The notes: a model not told the origin generated them from the letters alone. Shown: positions 11,645 to 23,759, numbered from the stretch's first letter. The stretch is DNA of 64,000 bases from Pseudeuparius sepicola (GCA_963920635.1 OY987307.1:19297735-19361734); one strand, 5' to 3'. Made by a program: numbers and translations.

Positions 11645-11879
11645 TGAATCCTGCGTCACTGAAACTTTTCGTTCCAAACTTTCGTCCTCGATGGCACGGG
11701 ACATCCCCATCCTCAGTGCGTGACGATCACACTTAGACTGTCAGTCAGAGACTGTCAGTCACAGATTGAGGATGTCAGTCACATTGAGATTGTCAGTCAC
11801 AGGCTGAGACTGTCTGAGGATGTCCCGTGCAGTCGAGGACGAAAGCTTGGAACGAAAAGTTTTGCTGGCCCAGGATTCA
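11645..11879. mobile_element. 235-bp MITE with GTCAGTCA subrepeats
   Basis: The arms 11645-11706 and 11820-11879 are inverted copies starting TGAATCCTG and sharing AACTTTTCGTTCCAA and TTTCGTCCTCGA. The loop contains at least four copies of GTCAGTCA in variable contexts (11740-11800). No clear target duplication is visible, so the superfamily is unassigned. Confidence 0.75.
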
Positions 11880-12289
11880 CCTGATTCACTCAGACTGATC
11901 AGATTCTGCCTGTGGAAATTTCCAATCAAGATTAACAAGTATATAAATTATGAATTATGATCGACATAACAAGATTAGTGTACAGTTAGCGGAGACAAGA
12001 TCAACAGACATTTTGTTGGTAAGTCGGGTGTACTAAGGGCTTCAAATGTTTTATGAGTTTTGTATCCAGGGTAAGCAGATATTAAATAATAAAATCCGGA
12101 ACTTGCTAATCAATAACTGGGTTTGACTCATGACTTTTTGTTCATATCCTTTCCTCTTGGTACGGAATACACTATTTATATGAACAAAATAGTAAATTTT
12201 AAAAAAGGAATGTAAAATCTAAAGGTCTCCTGATATTCCAAATTTTAAATTGTCCTAAAGCCTCACAGTAATGATAACCCAATCGCTAA

Positions 12290-12720
12290 CGATTATAATT
12301 TATTGTCCATTTCGATTACCAAAACCCCTTTGATCCGGGGCATCTCCCTCGACTCAACCATTAATTAATACAAATTCTAATTAAGCAATTGCCGGAAAAT
12401 ATCGTGGAATCGGTAGCGGGGCTTGATTAAAGAAACAAGACCTCCGCCCGTTTTATCTTTACGGTTTTCCTTTATGCGGAGCGCGTCCCGATAAAAAATC
12501 GATAAATATTCAATTCGAATAGACCAAAAGGCCGGCTGATTAGCCTTAAACCCTCGGGAATCCGAGGTATTCCGTTTTATGCCAAAGCAGTAAATCTTTG
12601 TTTGCTAATAACAGTAATTAGATGGGATGGAAATAACGCAGCGCCAATTTGCTGGTAGGTCCGAAGAACACTGCAAATAATTAACAATTTTTTGCGGCGG
12701 CGATGGCCACAGAGCTTACA
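12290..12720. other. Candidate conserved non-coding island
   Basis: GC-richer DNA rich in homeodomain-type cores (CCATTAATTAAT, TCTAATTAAG, CAGTAATTAG) and with GGCCGGCTGATTAGCC. It has no long frame. The density of TAATTA cores is what one would expect of a developmental enhancer, but this is inference. Confidence 0.35.
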
Positions 12721-12928
12721 AGAAATTTTCCTCTCTCCGTGTTGTTATTGTACAACCTCGGGTGTTCTTATTCCACATGTGTCTGAACAAAAAATGACAA
12801 TCTGGGAAAAATTTTAGTTTGTTGTAGTTCCTTCCAGAAATTATCAGCTTGAGCTTGAGATGATTCCGAGTTGTAATAAAAAACACAGTTTGGGCAAATC
12901 GGGACCGTTGAAACAAATAAAAAAATAC

Positions 12929-13403
12929 TGTAACGAAAAATGCCTCTAAAGTTGTTATATCAGCTTTCAATGAATATGTCTGCACAGTTTTCTAACCTAC
13001 TCAAAGTTTAAGTTTTAAGTTTGGGTATTCTACTTACAGTTTTATATTTTTTTGTAATTAATTTAGAGGCATTTTCCGTCATATCTTTGTTGCCGTGAGG
13101 CCCCCTGTAAAGCTTCCATAACTTTCTAAAACGTTTGCTAGAACCTTATGATTTGTGAACTATCATTGGCCAGGAATATTCTAGAGAATTCTCCAGTCTT
13201 CCTTTTGAGTATATAAGCCCTGGAAATTTTGCCTGGTGAAGTAAAAGTTTAGAAAGCGATTTTATGCGAATTTTTGGAGCTGAGTGAATATTCTTGGACA
13301 GTGACAGTAATCTGACAAGTTTATTTGTGATTTTTGAAGGCTAAACAATAAAAGTGGTAACCAAGGCAACGAGTTTGGTCTGTGATTGTTGAGATACGGT
13401 ACA
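12929..13403 (+). mobile_element. Solo LTR with heat-shock elements
   Basis: The segment begins TGTAAC, ends GGTACA and is flanked by the 4-bp direct repeat ATAC (12925-12928 and 13404-13407), as expected for a solo LTR. It contains a U3-like part with a four-unit phased heat-shock element (GAA 13174, TTC 13179, GAG 13184, TTC 13189), TATATAAG at 13210, and an AATAAA polyadenylation signal near 13347 about 55 bp before the end. A second copy lies at 29305-29764. No internal retrotransposon sequence is next to it. The superfamily is probably Ty3/gypsy-like from the TSD length, but this is not certain. Confidence 0.72.
13170..13218 (+). promoter_or_regulatory. HSE tetramer and TATA box in LTR
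   Basis: The units GAA-nn-TTC-nn-GAG-nn-TTC are in exact 5-bp phase (13174-13191), and TATATAAG follows at 13210. Heat-shock factor trimers bind three or more such phased units. The second LTR copy keeps the two outer TTC units and the GAA (29534-29551). Confidence 0.65.
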
Positions 13404-13539
13404 ATACCAAGTGATCTCATAAGGTCAACTTCTTAAGTAGGCCTCGCAGGGAGCTTTTATAACAATAAACAGAGAACGGAATGCATTATCGTTGACTGAC
13501 CTATTTATAAAGACTTCTCACGGCTATAGCTTTATGTCC

Positions 13540-13745
13540 TGGAAAACAGATGGCTCTGATGGCTAACAATGTATTCTGCATTGTATTTTATCTCCGGAAA
13601 GCGCATGGTGAGCCAAAAATGTGTCAGACGTGACAACCGTGAGCAGTCTTTAATAATATATCAAACAACGGCATTACTATATAGGAGAGGAGTTCCACAA
13701 GGCTTAATTTTGACACCCTTTTATCATTTTCGCAAGTGAGATTCT
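13540..13745 (+). pseudogene. Decayed LINE reverse-transcriptase fragment
   Basis: Near 13689 the plus strand reads R-G-V-P-Q-G-L-I-L-T-P-F-Y, matching the G-V-P-Q-G-S-V-L-G-P block of non-LTR retrotransposon reverse transcriptases. The sequence before it fits the preceding region poorly and carries stops. The catalytic FADD block is not found downstream. It is a short, old fragment and its clade cannot be assigned. Confidence 0.5.
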
Positions 13746-14179
13746 AGGTTACAGACAGGTATGGCAAAGATTGAGTTACTCTAAAAATAATAATGTCGTA
13801 AATAGTATAATATGTGCATTTTAATGACGTTATGCTTTTAAGATCACAAATGCAAAAAAAACATCTTTGACCTATTCAGAAGTATTTTTTTATTTAACTA
13901 TTTTGCTATTTTCGCTACTTTTGATCAATTCAAATTAAAAACCCAATAGGACCTATAATATCCATAAATAGGTAAGCAATCTATTCTGATGTATGGTCAC
14001 AGAATATCTAGCTGCCTAGCTAAATTCTCTGTGGTATGGTTCGTCACCAGATAAGGGATTTGCATAGGCATTATAGAATTTAATTCCCCAAATACATTAT
14101 GCATAGTTTTACAGTACCTAGTTCTAAAGGTAGGTAACTTTCAGGAAACAACGGTTCTTCAGCCGATCATAAAGAAAAT

Positions 14180-14350
14180 GTTGATGATGCATTCCTAATA
14201 ATAAAATGGATGAAACTTTGGCAACTTTTAATAGTTATAATGAAAGTGTACAATTTACAGTAGAAATAGAAAATAGCCATTGTATAGCTTTTTTAGATAC
14301 AAACATTTTGAAATTAGAAAATAACTTATTAATTACAGATTGGTAGGTAT
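14180..14350 (+). pseudogene. Penelope reverse-transcriptase fragment
   Basis: An open stretch reads N-N-K-M-D-E-T-L-A-T-F-N-S-Y-N, then F-T-V-E-I-E-N-S-H and I-A-F-L-D-T-N-I-L-K-L. It matches the region after the catalytic YVDD in Penelope-like elements (compare F-T-L-E-I-E-N-N-N and F-L-D-V-S-I-L-K in the element at 43417-44989). It ends at a stop at about 14344. It is not joined to an endonuclease part. Confidence 0.7.
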
Positions 14351-14359
14351 ATTAAATAC

Positions 14360-16280
14360 TCGACGTTATTTAAATCATTAGAGGAGAAGGTCCGAATAAT
14401 ATATATGTATATTATGGGTCCCCTAAAGAAAACAATTTAGGCAGCCCGCTCCATCTGTGTGCGAAGGTTCAAAATATTTGCTTTTGTGGACAAAATGTTT
14501 TAGATATATCGCTAGGTCCGTTTCTTGCGCTATTGTAAATAGGTGACTGGGAACGTATTCGTGAGATTGTGAAAATTTTGGAAGGTAAGACCTTTATAAT
14601 AAATATAGCTATAGTATTATAGATTTTGTTGGTAATTATTGCATGATTGTAATAAACGGTGGTCAAGTAGTGTTGCCTTTACAGCTAAATTATCTTATAT
14701 GGCCTATAAAAAAATTTACGTGAGTGCCTTTTTATATCGGAAAATGTTGCTAATATGGGCTCTTAGAGGGATCCCAATATGGGCGTATCTAAAATATATT
14801 ATAACCTGAGCTATAACCTTTACCTATAACCTATATCTATACTGCTGTATTTAAACATGTATAAATGATATTTTACGATGAAAATTGTATTACATTGGGT
14901 ATACCAAGTTTTCATTCAACTTTGATGTATATCTTTGGCATATGACCTTAAATTAAACAAAAACTTCAATCTTTTTTGATTATAATTTTTATATTTTTTC
15001 TTTTCTAACCCGTCAATATATGGTTGAATTTGTTTTGTTTTTCCAAAAACCTACGAATATACTATTTTTTTATGAAAGCCCTCAACGCCCTATAAAATTC
15101 CCAAAATGCGAAAGATAAAATTACATAACTTCAGTTAATAATGAGTCGAATTATATTTTTAATAATTATTGAGAATTTTACATCATAAAATTAAATTTCA
15201 GACGTAGGTCACATTTTTGACCGAAAGCTTGGTTCATTAGATAGAAGTTATACTAATAAATATATCACTGCGGCTGAAGAACCGTTATTTTCTGATATTT
15301 GAATATTTTACAGCTCTGATAGTACCTAGCTACCGTAGTTGGTATTAGTAACTTTTGAACGTTGAGAAAATTATAGGCCATACAGGCACGGCCTCATAAA
15401 TGTTGCCACTACAGGCATGAGAAATGAGCAAGAAATCAAGAATTTCGGGTAAGTGCGGCAAAGTTGCACCCATTCTAGTGCTTCTCAAATATGAACAATT
15501 TCCCCTCGATTCCCTCGGACCACCCCGCTCCTCCCCGTAGAAAATAAAAATTACGTTGACTGACGTATTAATACGTCAGTGTCAGTCAACGAAAATAGGT
15601 TAAATCGCTACAATAGTCACTTTCGGGTATTACGCTTAGAGCACTCCAGAGCTACTCGGGAGTACTCTACTTCCATTTCATTCTTTCGGGTATGCTTGAG
15701 CTTGATGCTCCAGAGTTGCTCTTTTTTCCTCCCCCCTGCCCCCTCGAGCACCAGCCGTTTATTAAGTACGTGACGCTCCGAGTTGCGCAGTAGAATCATT
15801 GATTGTCGGTTTGATGTTTTATGGACCTTCGCTTGATTCTCTTGCGGAGTCAATGCTAATTAACGAAAAATGTAACTTACCATAACTTCACTATCAAGCA
15901 TTTTTTCCATTTCTATTTGCAAATTATAGCATTTGCATCGAAAATTTAAGGTTAGTTCATAGACTTAAAAGAAAAATAATAACTGGATCGAGGCACACGT
16001 GTGCCTCGACTGCATGGATCCCATATAGCGTTCGGGTATATTATATGAACGGCACACAAGTAAACCGGAGTTTCAAACACACAGAGCTTGACACATCATA
16101 TCCGAAAGCGCCTAATATTATTATAATAATTTATAAGTGGAATTAAAGTTTTACACTGTTTCTCGGTGTTTTGAGATTCACGTAACATGAAATTACGCGG
16201 ATTTCTTGGATTGTCAAAGTGGTAGGTATCTAAGTACGATTGTGTTATTATAGAAGATTCTCGTAGTGGTCCTCGTGAGG
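14360..16280. other. AT-rich DNA with one strong hairpin
   Basis: No gene recognised. At about 15553-15592 a near-perfect palindrome (GTTGACTGACGTATTAATAC and its complement) can form a long hairpin. A pyrimidine-rich patch follows at 15715-15750. Confidence 0.45.
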
Positions 16281-16289
16281 TTCTGATGT

Positions 16290-17510
16290 TTCACGGACCC
16301 CCGAAAAATCGAGAAATAAGAAAAAACACGCAATTTCCAAGAGTAATAATATGGAAAAATGAAATAGAAAAAATCATAGAGGCAAACTGGAATGAAAGCG
16401 TAAAAAAGATTCAACAACAAGCTTTCATAGATTTAAGTAAAAATTTAGATATATTTCGAAAAATTTGGTACACAAATATTTTTTTGCTCTCAAAGATCTG
16501 GTATATAGCACAAATTCTACCCCTTCCACATAAAGGGGGGCAAAAAATCGTCCTCACAGTAGGAAAATTCATATGGGCTGGATCGTTATTGGATAGACAG
16601 AAGACAATTATATTTAGATAAAGAAAAAGGGGGTTTAAAATTAATTAATGTAGAATTAAAAGCCAAAGCACTACTAACAAAAACACATTTCAATGCATGG
16701 GCGGGAAAAAAACATCAAAATTAAAACAAAGCTATGCAGCACTTTCGAAAATCCAGATGTACAAGTTCTGAAACCATTTAAAAACATAAAAGAATTTATT
16801 ACAAAGCATAATTTTGACAAAAATGAAGATTATGATTTAAAAAATATATATAAAGATAGTGTAAATACTCTAGCATATACACCACACATAGAAAAAAATA
16901 CACAGCTGTGAATTGGGAAAACATTTGGAAGCAAATACATAACAAATTTATACCAATAAAATGGCGCGCGGCAACATATAAAGCTGTGAATGAGATATAT
17001 CCGACCGAGGAAAAGTTGCAAAAAATAAAAATGAGTAGAGACAACAAATGTAAAAAATGTAACAGGACAGACACCTTAATGCACAGACTGAAGGAATGTG
17101 GATCAGCAAAGGCAGTTTGTGGATGGGCAAAAAGAATTATAAAGAAAAAATTTGATGTAGATTTAGATGGGTTCACCAATATTTACGCAATAATCGAAAT
17201 AGGTTTTAAAAGAAAGGTACAAAATGACGTTTGCAAGTGGATCATATTTGGGATGATTTTTTGGAACCTAGAAGTGAGGGGAGGAGAAGACGAGAGAGGT
17301 TTTCTGAGAATTTTAAGAAAAGAGAGGCAAAAAGTAATAAAATATAATAAAGAAAAAATTAACAGAGATTTGTTTTGTTTTTGAGTGAAATAAAAATTGA
17401 AAATTTCCTTTTTATCTGTGATAGTATTTGTACACTTAATAATAATAACTGTAGTTAGGTAAGACATAAAATGTAGTTTAAAGTAAATAAAGGAAGAAAA
17501 AAGAAAAGAA
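16290..17510 (+). pseudogene. 5'-truncated LINE: 3' part of ORF2 and 3' tail
   Basis: Three frames together encode the post-reverse-transcriptase part of a non-LTR retrotransposon. Around 16310-16620 are S-K-I-W-Y-I-A-Q and K-F-I-W-A-G. In another frame from about 16596 comes Y-L-D-K-E-K-G-G-L-K-L-I-N-V, the usual GGL block. From 16908 to 17384 a 158-residue frame contains the zinc knuckle C-K-K-C-N-R-T-D-T-L-M-H-R-L-K-E-C, spacing C-x2-C-x7-H-x4-C, which in LINEs helps bind template RNA. A 3' untranslated tail rich in A follows to about 17510. The endonuclease and reverse-transcriptase core are missing, and at least two frameshifts are present. The clade is not resolved; an L1/Tx1-like or R1-like origin is possible. 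Confidence 0.78.
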
Positions 17511-18640
17511 TGGTTTTATAGAATTTTCCGTCGGTTTCGTTGATTCTACAGCCGTCCCGCGTTTCTCGAAAGTTGTTAATCGTGAATCGGAAAATTCTCT
17601 TAGATATCGGACTTTCTATAATAGGTTCTTTTTGGTACCGGCGGAGGAAAGTACGGAAGACACCCAATTAAGAGATCTACCACCTTCTTAGATTTTTAGA
17701 ACGGCTCTATTCGATGTTGTCGAAAGACTTTTGCAAAAAAAAGCCGCCAATATCCGCGGGCAGGGTTGTAAGATTTTCCACTATTATTCAGGCAATCTAA
17801 GGCCAACCTAACAGCGCCAAATTTACTGTGTTTCGCACTGTAACTGGCAATGTCGCGTAATAAGATGTAAGATTTGCCGTCACTTACACCTTTGAGGTTA
17901 TGGCTGGCTTTCAAACCGCGCGAGAGAGAATTGCAACGTCGCCAGTTGAACTCCTTTGCGACCGCACGTATTGGAACGATTTCAAGGGCCGCGCCTGTAG
18001 CTAACCTCTGAAGATTTTTGGTAAAACCCAGGATCGACCCGTCCCGCGGGCAAATGAAGCGATCGATCCACCGAATCCGAGCCGAACACATAAAAAAACG
18101 GCATTCCTCGTTCCTCGTCCGGCCGAGGAGGAAACGGCGCGCGGCCGGCGATCGCTTATCGACGCGCGCGCGACGGGGACGACACCACCCGGCGGCGGCT
18201 TTTCAAAAACGGCGCGCCGATCGCATATTGCGCATTTAAATGCGAAAATTATGCCCGACGGCCGTCTTTATAGACGCGAAGACTCGCTAATTATTTTTCG
18301 TCGCGGCCGATTTTAATACACACACCGCCCCAAGAATATAAATAATAATCCGTGAGAGCGGGCCGGCGAGGCGGGCCCCCCCTGTTTTGACCGGGGATTA
18401 ATTTTTTTTATGCGCGGCCTGGGGACCGGGTATTGTGTCACGTGCGTAAATTGGCCGGCCGGCGGCTCTCTTTTATATCGGCAGCCAAGGTTAGAGCCGC
18501 AATCCCAAATCTATACGTAAGGTTTAGCCGCCGGAAAAGTTTTGGGACCGCTGTGGCCTCGTTGCTTGTTCCATCCGCACCATTCTAATTTAAAGTCTGC
18601 AATATTTCCAAATATGGGACGGCGCCGACGGCAGTATACA
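17511..18640. other. Largest GC-rich island in the window
   Basis: The GC content is very high from about 17900 to 18560, with CpG-dense runs such as GGCGCGCGGCCGGCGATCGC. It holds the octamer-like palindrome GCATTTAAATGC near 18231 and repeated TTTTAAT/TAATTATT motifs. Open frames on both strands (for example 17696-18091 minus) do not resemble known proteins. It may be a CpG-rich promoter or enhancer of an unseen gene; there is no TATA box or exon evidence to prove it. Confidence 0.4.
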
Positions 18641-18853
18641 GGGTGATTCGGACTGGCTCGGTCAGCTTGTCAGCGATCGCCGACTGCACCCCTCCGATCC
18701 ACGATCCAGGCGCCCCCCTGCGCACCGCCACTCCCCGAAATTCCCATCCTTCACCTCTCACACTCACCAGCCGCCAAAAAGGGATCGGCCATCGGCCAGT
18801 ACCAAATACGAAAAATTAGGGTGATAGCCTGACAATACTTATATAGGTATTTA

Positions 18854-20158
18854 CAGGGTTTCCCAACGAAAACTTGACCCCCCCCCCAAAATTAGAAAAC
18901 CGACAAATATTTGAAAATTCGCAGAGACCCGTCGATTTTGGTTTTTGGGGGGAGCTTTCTTTTGACAGTCAAGCCAACCCGATATGTTCATCCCCCTAAT
19001 CCCTAGCAACCCCAACTTTAAAATTTCAGATGGAACTACCCCCCTTGTGGCGCATCATTTTAAAGCCCTTTTTATTGCTAATACAGTTATGTATCGTTTT
19101 TAGAATTCTGTTGAGATTTGACAGAATTATTGGCTAAAAACGGAAAGTTGCATGACAATCCACTGTACGCGTAGTAATTTCTACACAAATGCCTGCCACT
19201 AATAAGTTTTTCATCTACTACACACGACCAAATTACCTAGTTTTTATTGACCGTGTCAATCAGTTTACAAAAAAGTCACAAATGAAAAAGCTGAAGCAAA
19301 ACAAAAAAAAATCATACGAATTCAAACCTTATATCTTTTTAAAATATGTAACAAAAAGTCTCTGTCACAAAAAAGTTCCCGTTTTTTGCGAAAACGAAAT
19401 CGTTAGTTTTAGCCTGCTATTGAAAGTGGAAACGTATTTTCGAAATGGTTTATTCTATCGTGGAAAAGGGTAGAAATTGTTGCAATTTGTTATCGAAATC
19501 ATGATTGCGCTAAAGCTACAGCACGAATTGCAACCAATTCTAACCTTTTGCGCGATAGAAGAAACCATTTCAAAAACACGTTTACACCTTCAATAGCAGG
19601 CTGAAACTAACGATTTCGTAGTTACAATCAAAAAAACGGGGACTTTTTTTGTGACAGTGACTTTTTGTTATTTTAAAAAGATATAAGGTTTGAATTCGTC
19701 TGAACTTTTTTGTTTTGTTTCAGCTTTTTCTTTTGGGACTTTTTTGTAAACTGATCGACACGTCAATAAAAACTAGGTAATTTGGTCGTGCGTAGTAGAT
19801 AAAAAACTTATTAGTGGCGAGCATTTGTATAAGAAATTACTACGCGTACAGTGGATTGTCAATTTTCAGTTTTTAGCCAATAATTCTAATTCAAATTTCA
19901 ACAGATTTCTAAAAACGACGCATCACTGTATTCGCAATTAAAAGGGCTTTAAAATGATGCGCCACAAGTGGGGTAGTTCAATTTGAAATTTTAAAGTTGG
20001 GGTTGCTAGGGGTTACGGGGATGAACATTATCGAGTTGGCTTGAGTGTCAAAAAAGCTTCCCCCAAGAACAAAAATCAACGGGTCTCGGGGAATTTTCAA
20101 ATAATTTTCGGTTTTCTAATTTTTGGGGGGGGTCATAAATTTTCGTCAGGAAACCCTG
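18854..20158. mobile_element. 1.3 kb near-complete palindrome (TA foldback)
   Basis: The termini CAGGGTTTCCCAACGAAAAC and its inverse are flanked by TA at 18852-18853 and 20159-20160. The two arms are about 640 bp each and align almost from end to centre (near 19500) with very little unpaired loop. A run of C/G lies just inside each end. It has no transposase. It is a full-length foldback element of Tc1/mariner type. Confidence 0.88.
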
Positions 20159-20159
20159 T

Positions 20160-22430
20160 AGAGAATAGGCGACAGATGATTTTATTTAGTTTTTGAGTAA
20201 ATGCCATGAGTCACGCGTCGCGGAATCTAAATATTATTCCACCAATTCAAATGTAGCACCCCTGTGGTCAAGGGCCGAGCCGACCTATTTTTGAAGAGCC
20301 AGTCCGCCACTGAACTCCTCGGCTTCATATCCAGGCGCGGCTCGTGAGTTATTTTAGAGGTGGGTCAAATAGTCTCACAGTCGAACATTTTTTGGAGTGC
20401 TACGCACACACTAACTTTTACGTATTTTTATGTTTTTGACTTTTTTAAAATAGACCAAAGAAAAGATATATACCTAATATAGAGATAATTCCGAGGATAA
20501 TTATTAAAGCACCTTTTAGAAATTAGGTAATTATTCCCAATTATATAAATATTCCACCCCCGATTTAGCTACCTCCCCTATTTTCGAGGTCCCTGAACAC
20601 GAATCCGGCCTTATTTTCAAATTTCCTTTTTGCATCCCGGATTTCACGACTATATTTTTGGTTGTAATTGGGATGAATTTTTACTGTACGCAGCTCAAAC
20701 TAATCACCAAACTATTTGGCACCTTTTGAAACATCGAAACTTCGCGAATACCCGCGGAAAACCCGAAATTTTGAAAGATTTTTGTACGTACGCTATTTTC
20801 GCCCATACCAAACATTCGGCGCGCGCCGACGTACTCTGTCTAGGTACTCTACTTTATTACTATTAATCTCTACTCTACTTACGCCTATGGAGGCGGTTTA
20901 ACATAGCACTCGACTGAGATCGCAGTGACGGTTTGGTGGGCGTGGTTCCGCTGCCAAGCGAATGTCGATTTGGTCGGAGTACACTGTTATCGCAGATACT
21001 GTTATAACTAGAAATATTTCTAATTTACAGATGAAAAAATTGTATCATCTAATCGAATTAGATCGATACAATGACTGTCTATGGGACATTTAAAGTCACC
21101 TCAATATATTTTTCGTATGGGAGACATGTAAAATTTTGAAAATCTCCATCTACTGTTCATATAATTCAGTCAAAACGTGGTCTGCTTAATAAAGGCAATT
21201 TCACCCAATACCTTTTCTTCTTATATTTCCGTCGAATATTTAACGTTAGGCATCTCAAACTGTATCTAAAAATCGGGAAAATTTTATTATTTTCCGTGTG
21301 TTTTCAAAAATTCCTTGATTATTTTTATAGATACCTTTTCTCGAATTAACTCGTCTTGTCAAGAAACCTCCTTGCTTGGCTCTTGGGAAAAGTATTATAA
21401 AAAGCAGAAAAAATCTAGTTGCACAACAGAAGTTTACTTCAATGATTTAATTTTAGAATGCACTAAAGGAATCTCAAATTAGAATGCAGTTAATACTACC
21501 CTCCAACAGATGGCTCGGCAATCAGATTGTGGGATTTTTCAAAATCCGTAGGTACATGAGCTGAATTAGGAGGGGTGGCCAGAACTCACATTCTGATCAC
21601 AACTTCCTTATATTTATCATCAGGTTTCATTTTTCTTACCACCGCATTGCTAACTGAAAAGACTTTCTAATATAACATGTCATATAATGTATTTACCAAA
21701 CTAGTTGAGATATTTAAGTCATATTTGGTACCTACACGTTATAACGGCATGGGTTCGCATAAAAAATGTTAATATCAAACACTTTGAGCAACCAGTGGCG
21801 GAGAAGTGGTTAATTGTATATTTTGAACAATAAAAGATACAGAAATTATTTTCCTACAAAAGTTGTTGAGAATGATAAGGGCTTTCAATATAGGTATAGG
21901 GAAAAAATGGTATGTTTCTTGGAAAATAATATCGATGACGTCACAGCGGTCATTTTCCCAAACATCAGAAAAGATAATTTTCAGTCATAATTGGACCTTA
22001 AAATGCCTGGGACACCGAGTTTCACTCACCCTGTACATTTTATTCGGATTTAGGGATTCCAGGCAATTTACCAGCCCACATTTTTTGGACCTTTGGATAT
22101 TTTCTATTATCCTATAATAATTATTATTAGGTACCTACCCTAATTTAAACAAATCGATGGTATCATATGTAGGTATTCCCTTTATAGTTTGTTGGCACTT
22201 TTATTCTAATTGAATTAGGTAGTCGCTGTGCCATAAACCCCTTGTAATAAGGTATTAGAAAAATCGTTACAAGATGATTACAACAGATCTTAAATTATCT
22301 AACGGGTTTCAAGACGTTAGTGTGAATAGGTTTCAGTTTCGGAAAAAGTGTGTAAACGATCTCGAATCACCAGTACCACATTATTTTTCCACTTTTTATG
22401 AATATTGTATGGTAATTAGATATTTCTAAT
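20160..22430. other. AT-rich DNA, orphan hAT-like ends
   Basis: No gene recognised. CAGTCCGCCACTG at about 20303-20315 and CAGTGGCGGAG at about 21793 look like hAT termini but are in the wrong order to bound one element and lack 8-bp duplications. Frames at 20630-20866 and 21863-22117 match nothing I know. Confidence 0.4.
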
Positions 22431-22680
22431 GCCCTTATTCCGCACGTTAACTCAATATTTGCCCATCATAAAACGTTTTAATTTGCCTATCACCACGACT
22501 ATTAAATTAAAAATTCCCTTTTTCGTCGCGAACGATATTTCGAGCGTTTCGAATCGTTTAATTAAAGCCTCAATATTGCTGAAACAGTTCTCGTAGGCTT
22601 ATTTATTATTTACACTCATTGTGCCCGATGCAGCGTTTTATGAAAACATCGTCGTCAAAGGCCGCATTGTTCTATGGTAA
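22430..22680. other. Candidate conserved non-coding island
   Basis: This island is moderately GC-rich and contains TCGTTTAATTAAAGCC, ATTTCGAGCGTTTCGAATCG and CGTTTTATGAAAAC. It has no frame. It resembles the other islands at 12.3, 28, 35.3, 42.5 and 53.5 kb in containing homeodomain-type cores. Confidence 0.3.
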
Positions 22681-23272
22681 TTTTATAATTTTATTGATGT
22701 CAGATAATTAATATTCTAGTTGTATATTGCTTCCTTTATCCACTGTCGGCAGAGCAACAAAGCAAGATAAATCGAAATTTCGTCAACCCAGTGTCACCAA
22801 AATGATAAAATAGGAAAATATAAAGAGTGTCATCTGAAACAGAAAATATGATAAGACCCATAAACAAGGCCAGACTTTTATTTTTTGTAGGTGCATGGTA
22901 AAGTAAAACTCAACAATATTATATTTACGACCAAAAAAGTCCCTAAATAAATGGGGTAGTAAATAATAATTTTAAATTTTATAATTTTGTTGATGTCAGC
23001 TAATTAATATTCTAGTTGTATATTGCTTCCTTTATCCACTGTCGGCAGAGCAACAAAGTAAGGTAAATCGAAATTTCGTCGACCCAGTGTCACCAAAATG
23101 ATAAAATAGGAAAATATAAAGAGTGTCATCTGAAACAGAAAATATGATAAGACCCATAAACAAGGCCAGACTTTTATTTTTTGTAGGTGCATGGTAAAGT
23201 AAAACTCAACAATATTATTTACGACCAAAAAAGTCCCTAAATAAATGGGGTAGTAAATAATAATTTTAAATT
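22680..23272. repeat. 296-bp tandem duplication, two copies
   Basis: The sequence from about 22680 to 22975 is repeated at 22976-23272, with an offset of 296 bp near the left and 294 bp near the right because of a 2-bp indel. Differences are few (CAGATAATT against CAGCTAATT, AGCAAGATAA against AGTAAGGTAA). Both copies end with GGGGTAGTAAATAATAATTT. It has no coding content. Confidence 0.9.
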
Positions 23273-23416
23273 TTTTACGGCTGTGGCGTCACGGCCTCAA
23301 CACATGTTTTGAGCTGTCACTTTATATGAATGAATGACAAACAACTGACTTGTTGCTACTACTACTAAAAAAAATCATTCAGTAATGCTCATGCCCGAAA
23401 GTTTCTTCAAATATAT

Positions 23417-23758
23417 ATGATCCTAGTGGCCAGTTGCCGGAAAATAAGACAACCTGTACATGTCTTCGTTCTCATTGTAACAAGTAAATTAATCAATATT
23501 TTTGGAATAAATATGTCTATGAGACTCTCAATAACACGAAATATTCCTCTCATATTATGTGTGCCGCAAGGTCAAGTTCTTGACCCTTTTCATGACATCA
23601 TTTCTGCTGTTAGCAACATTGTAAATTTAATAGACGAACATCTACGAACTACTACATGCCAAATCAGATTTTCGCAAATCACTCACTTTGCAGACATCGC
23701 AATGGACACTAAAGCAGCATGTTTCATGCCTTTGAATGGAGGCAATGTAAAAATCTGA
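23417..23758 (+). pseudogene. Decayed LINE reverse-transcriptase fragment
   Basis: A 113-codon frame contains I-P-L-I-L-C-V-P-Q-G-Q-V-L-D-P-F-H-D-I-I, the P-Q-G region of non-LTR reverse transcriptases, then about 40 residues later H-F-A-D-I-A-M-D-T-K where F-A-D-D would be expected. The second catalytic Asp has been lost. The frame has stayed open by chance or because decay is recent. The clade is not assignable. A short stretch upstream (23340-23416) shows nothing recognisable. Confidence 0.6.
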
Positions 23759-23759
23759 T

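Noticed and set aside
15553..15592. Hairpin as a microRNA precursor
   Set aside because: The pairing is almost perfect and the loop minimal, more like a MITE relic. No mismatched stem or flanking basal segment typical of a pri-miRNA was seen.
16799..17179. 126-codon minus-strand frame with hydrophobic stretches as a membrane protein
   Set aside because: It is antisense to the recognisable LINE coding frame with the zinc knuckle, and the hydrophobicity reflects A-rich sense codons.
17696..18239. Frames of 131 and 73 codons in the GC-rich island as exons
   Set aside because: GC-rich DNA has few stops by chance; the translations overlap on opposite strands and resemble no family.
18639..18660. 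TACAGGGTGATTCGG as the left end of a MITE
   Set aside because: No inverse partner was found before the next element at 18854. It is at most an orphan end.
20303..21803. CAGTCCGCCACTG and CAGTGGCGGAG as ends of one hAT element
   Set aside because: They face the wrong way to enclose the interval, and there is no 8-bp duplication.
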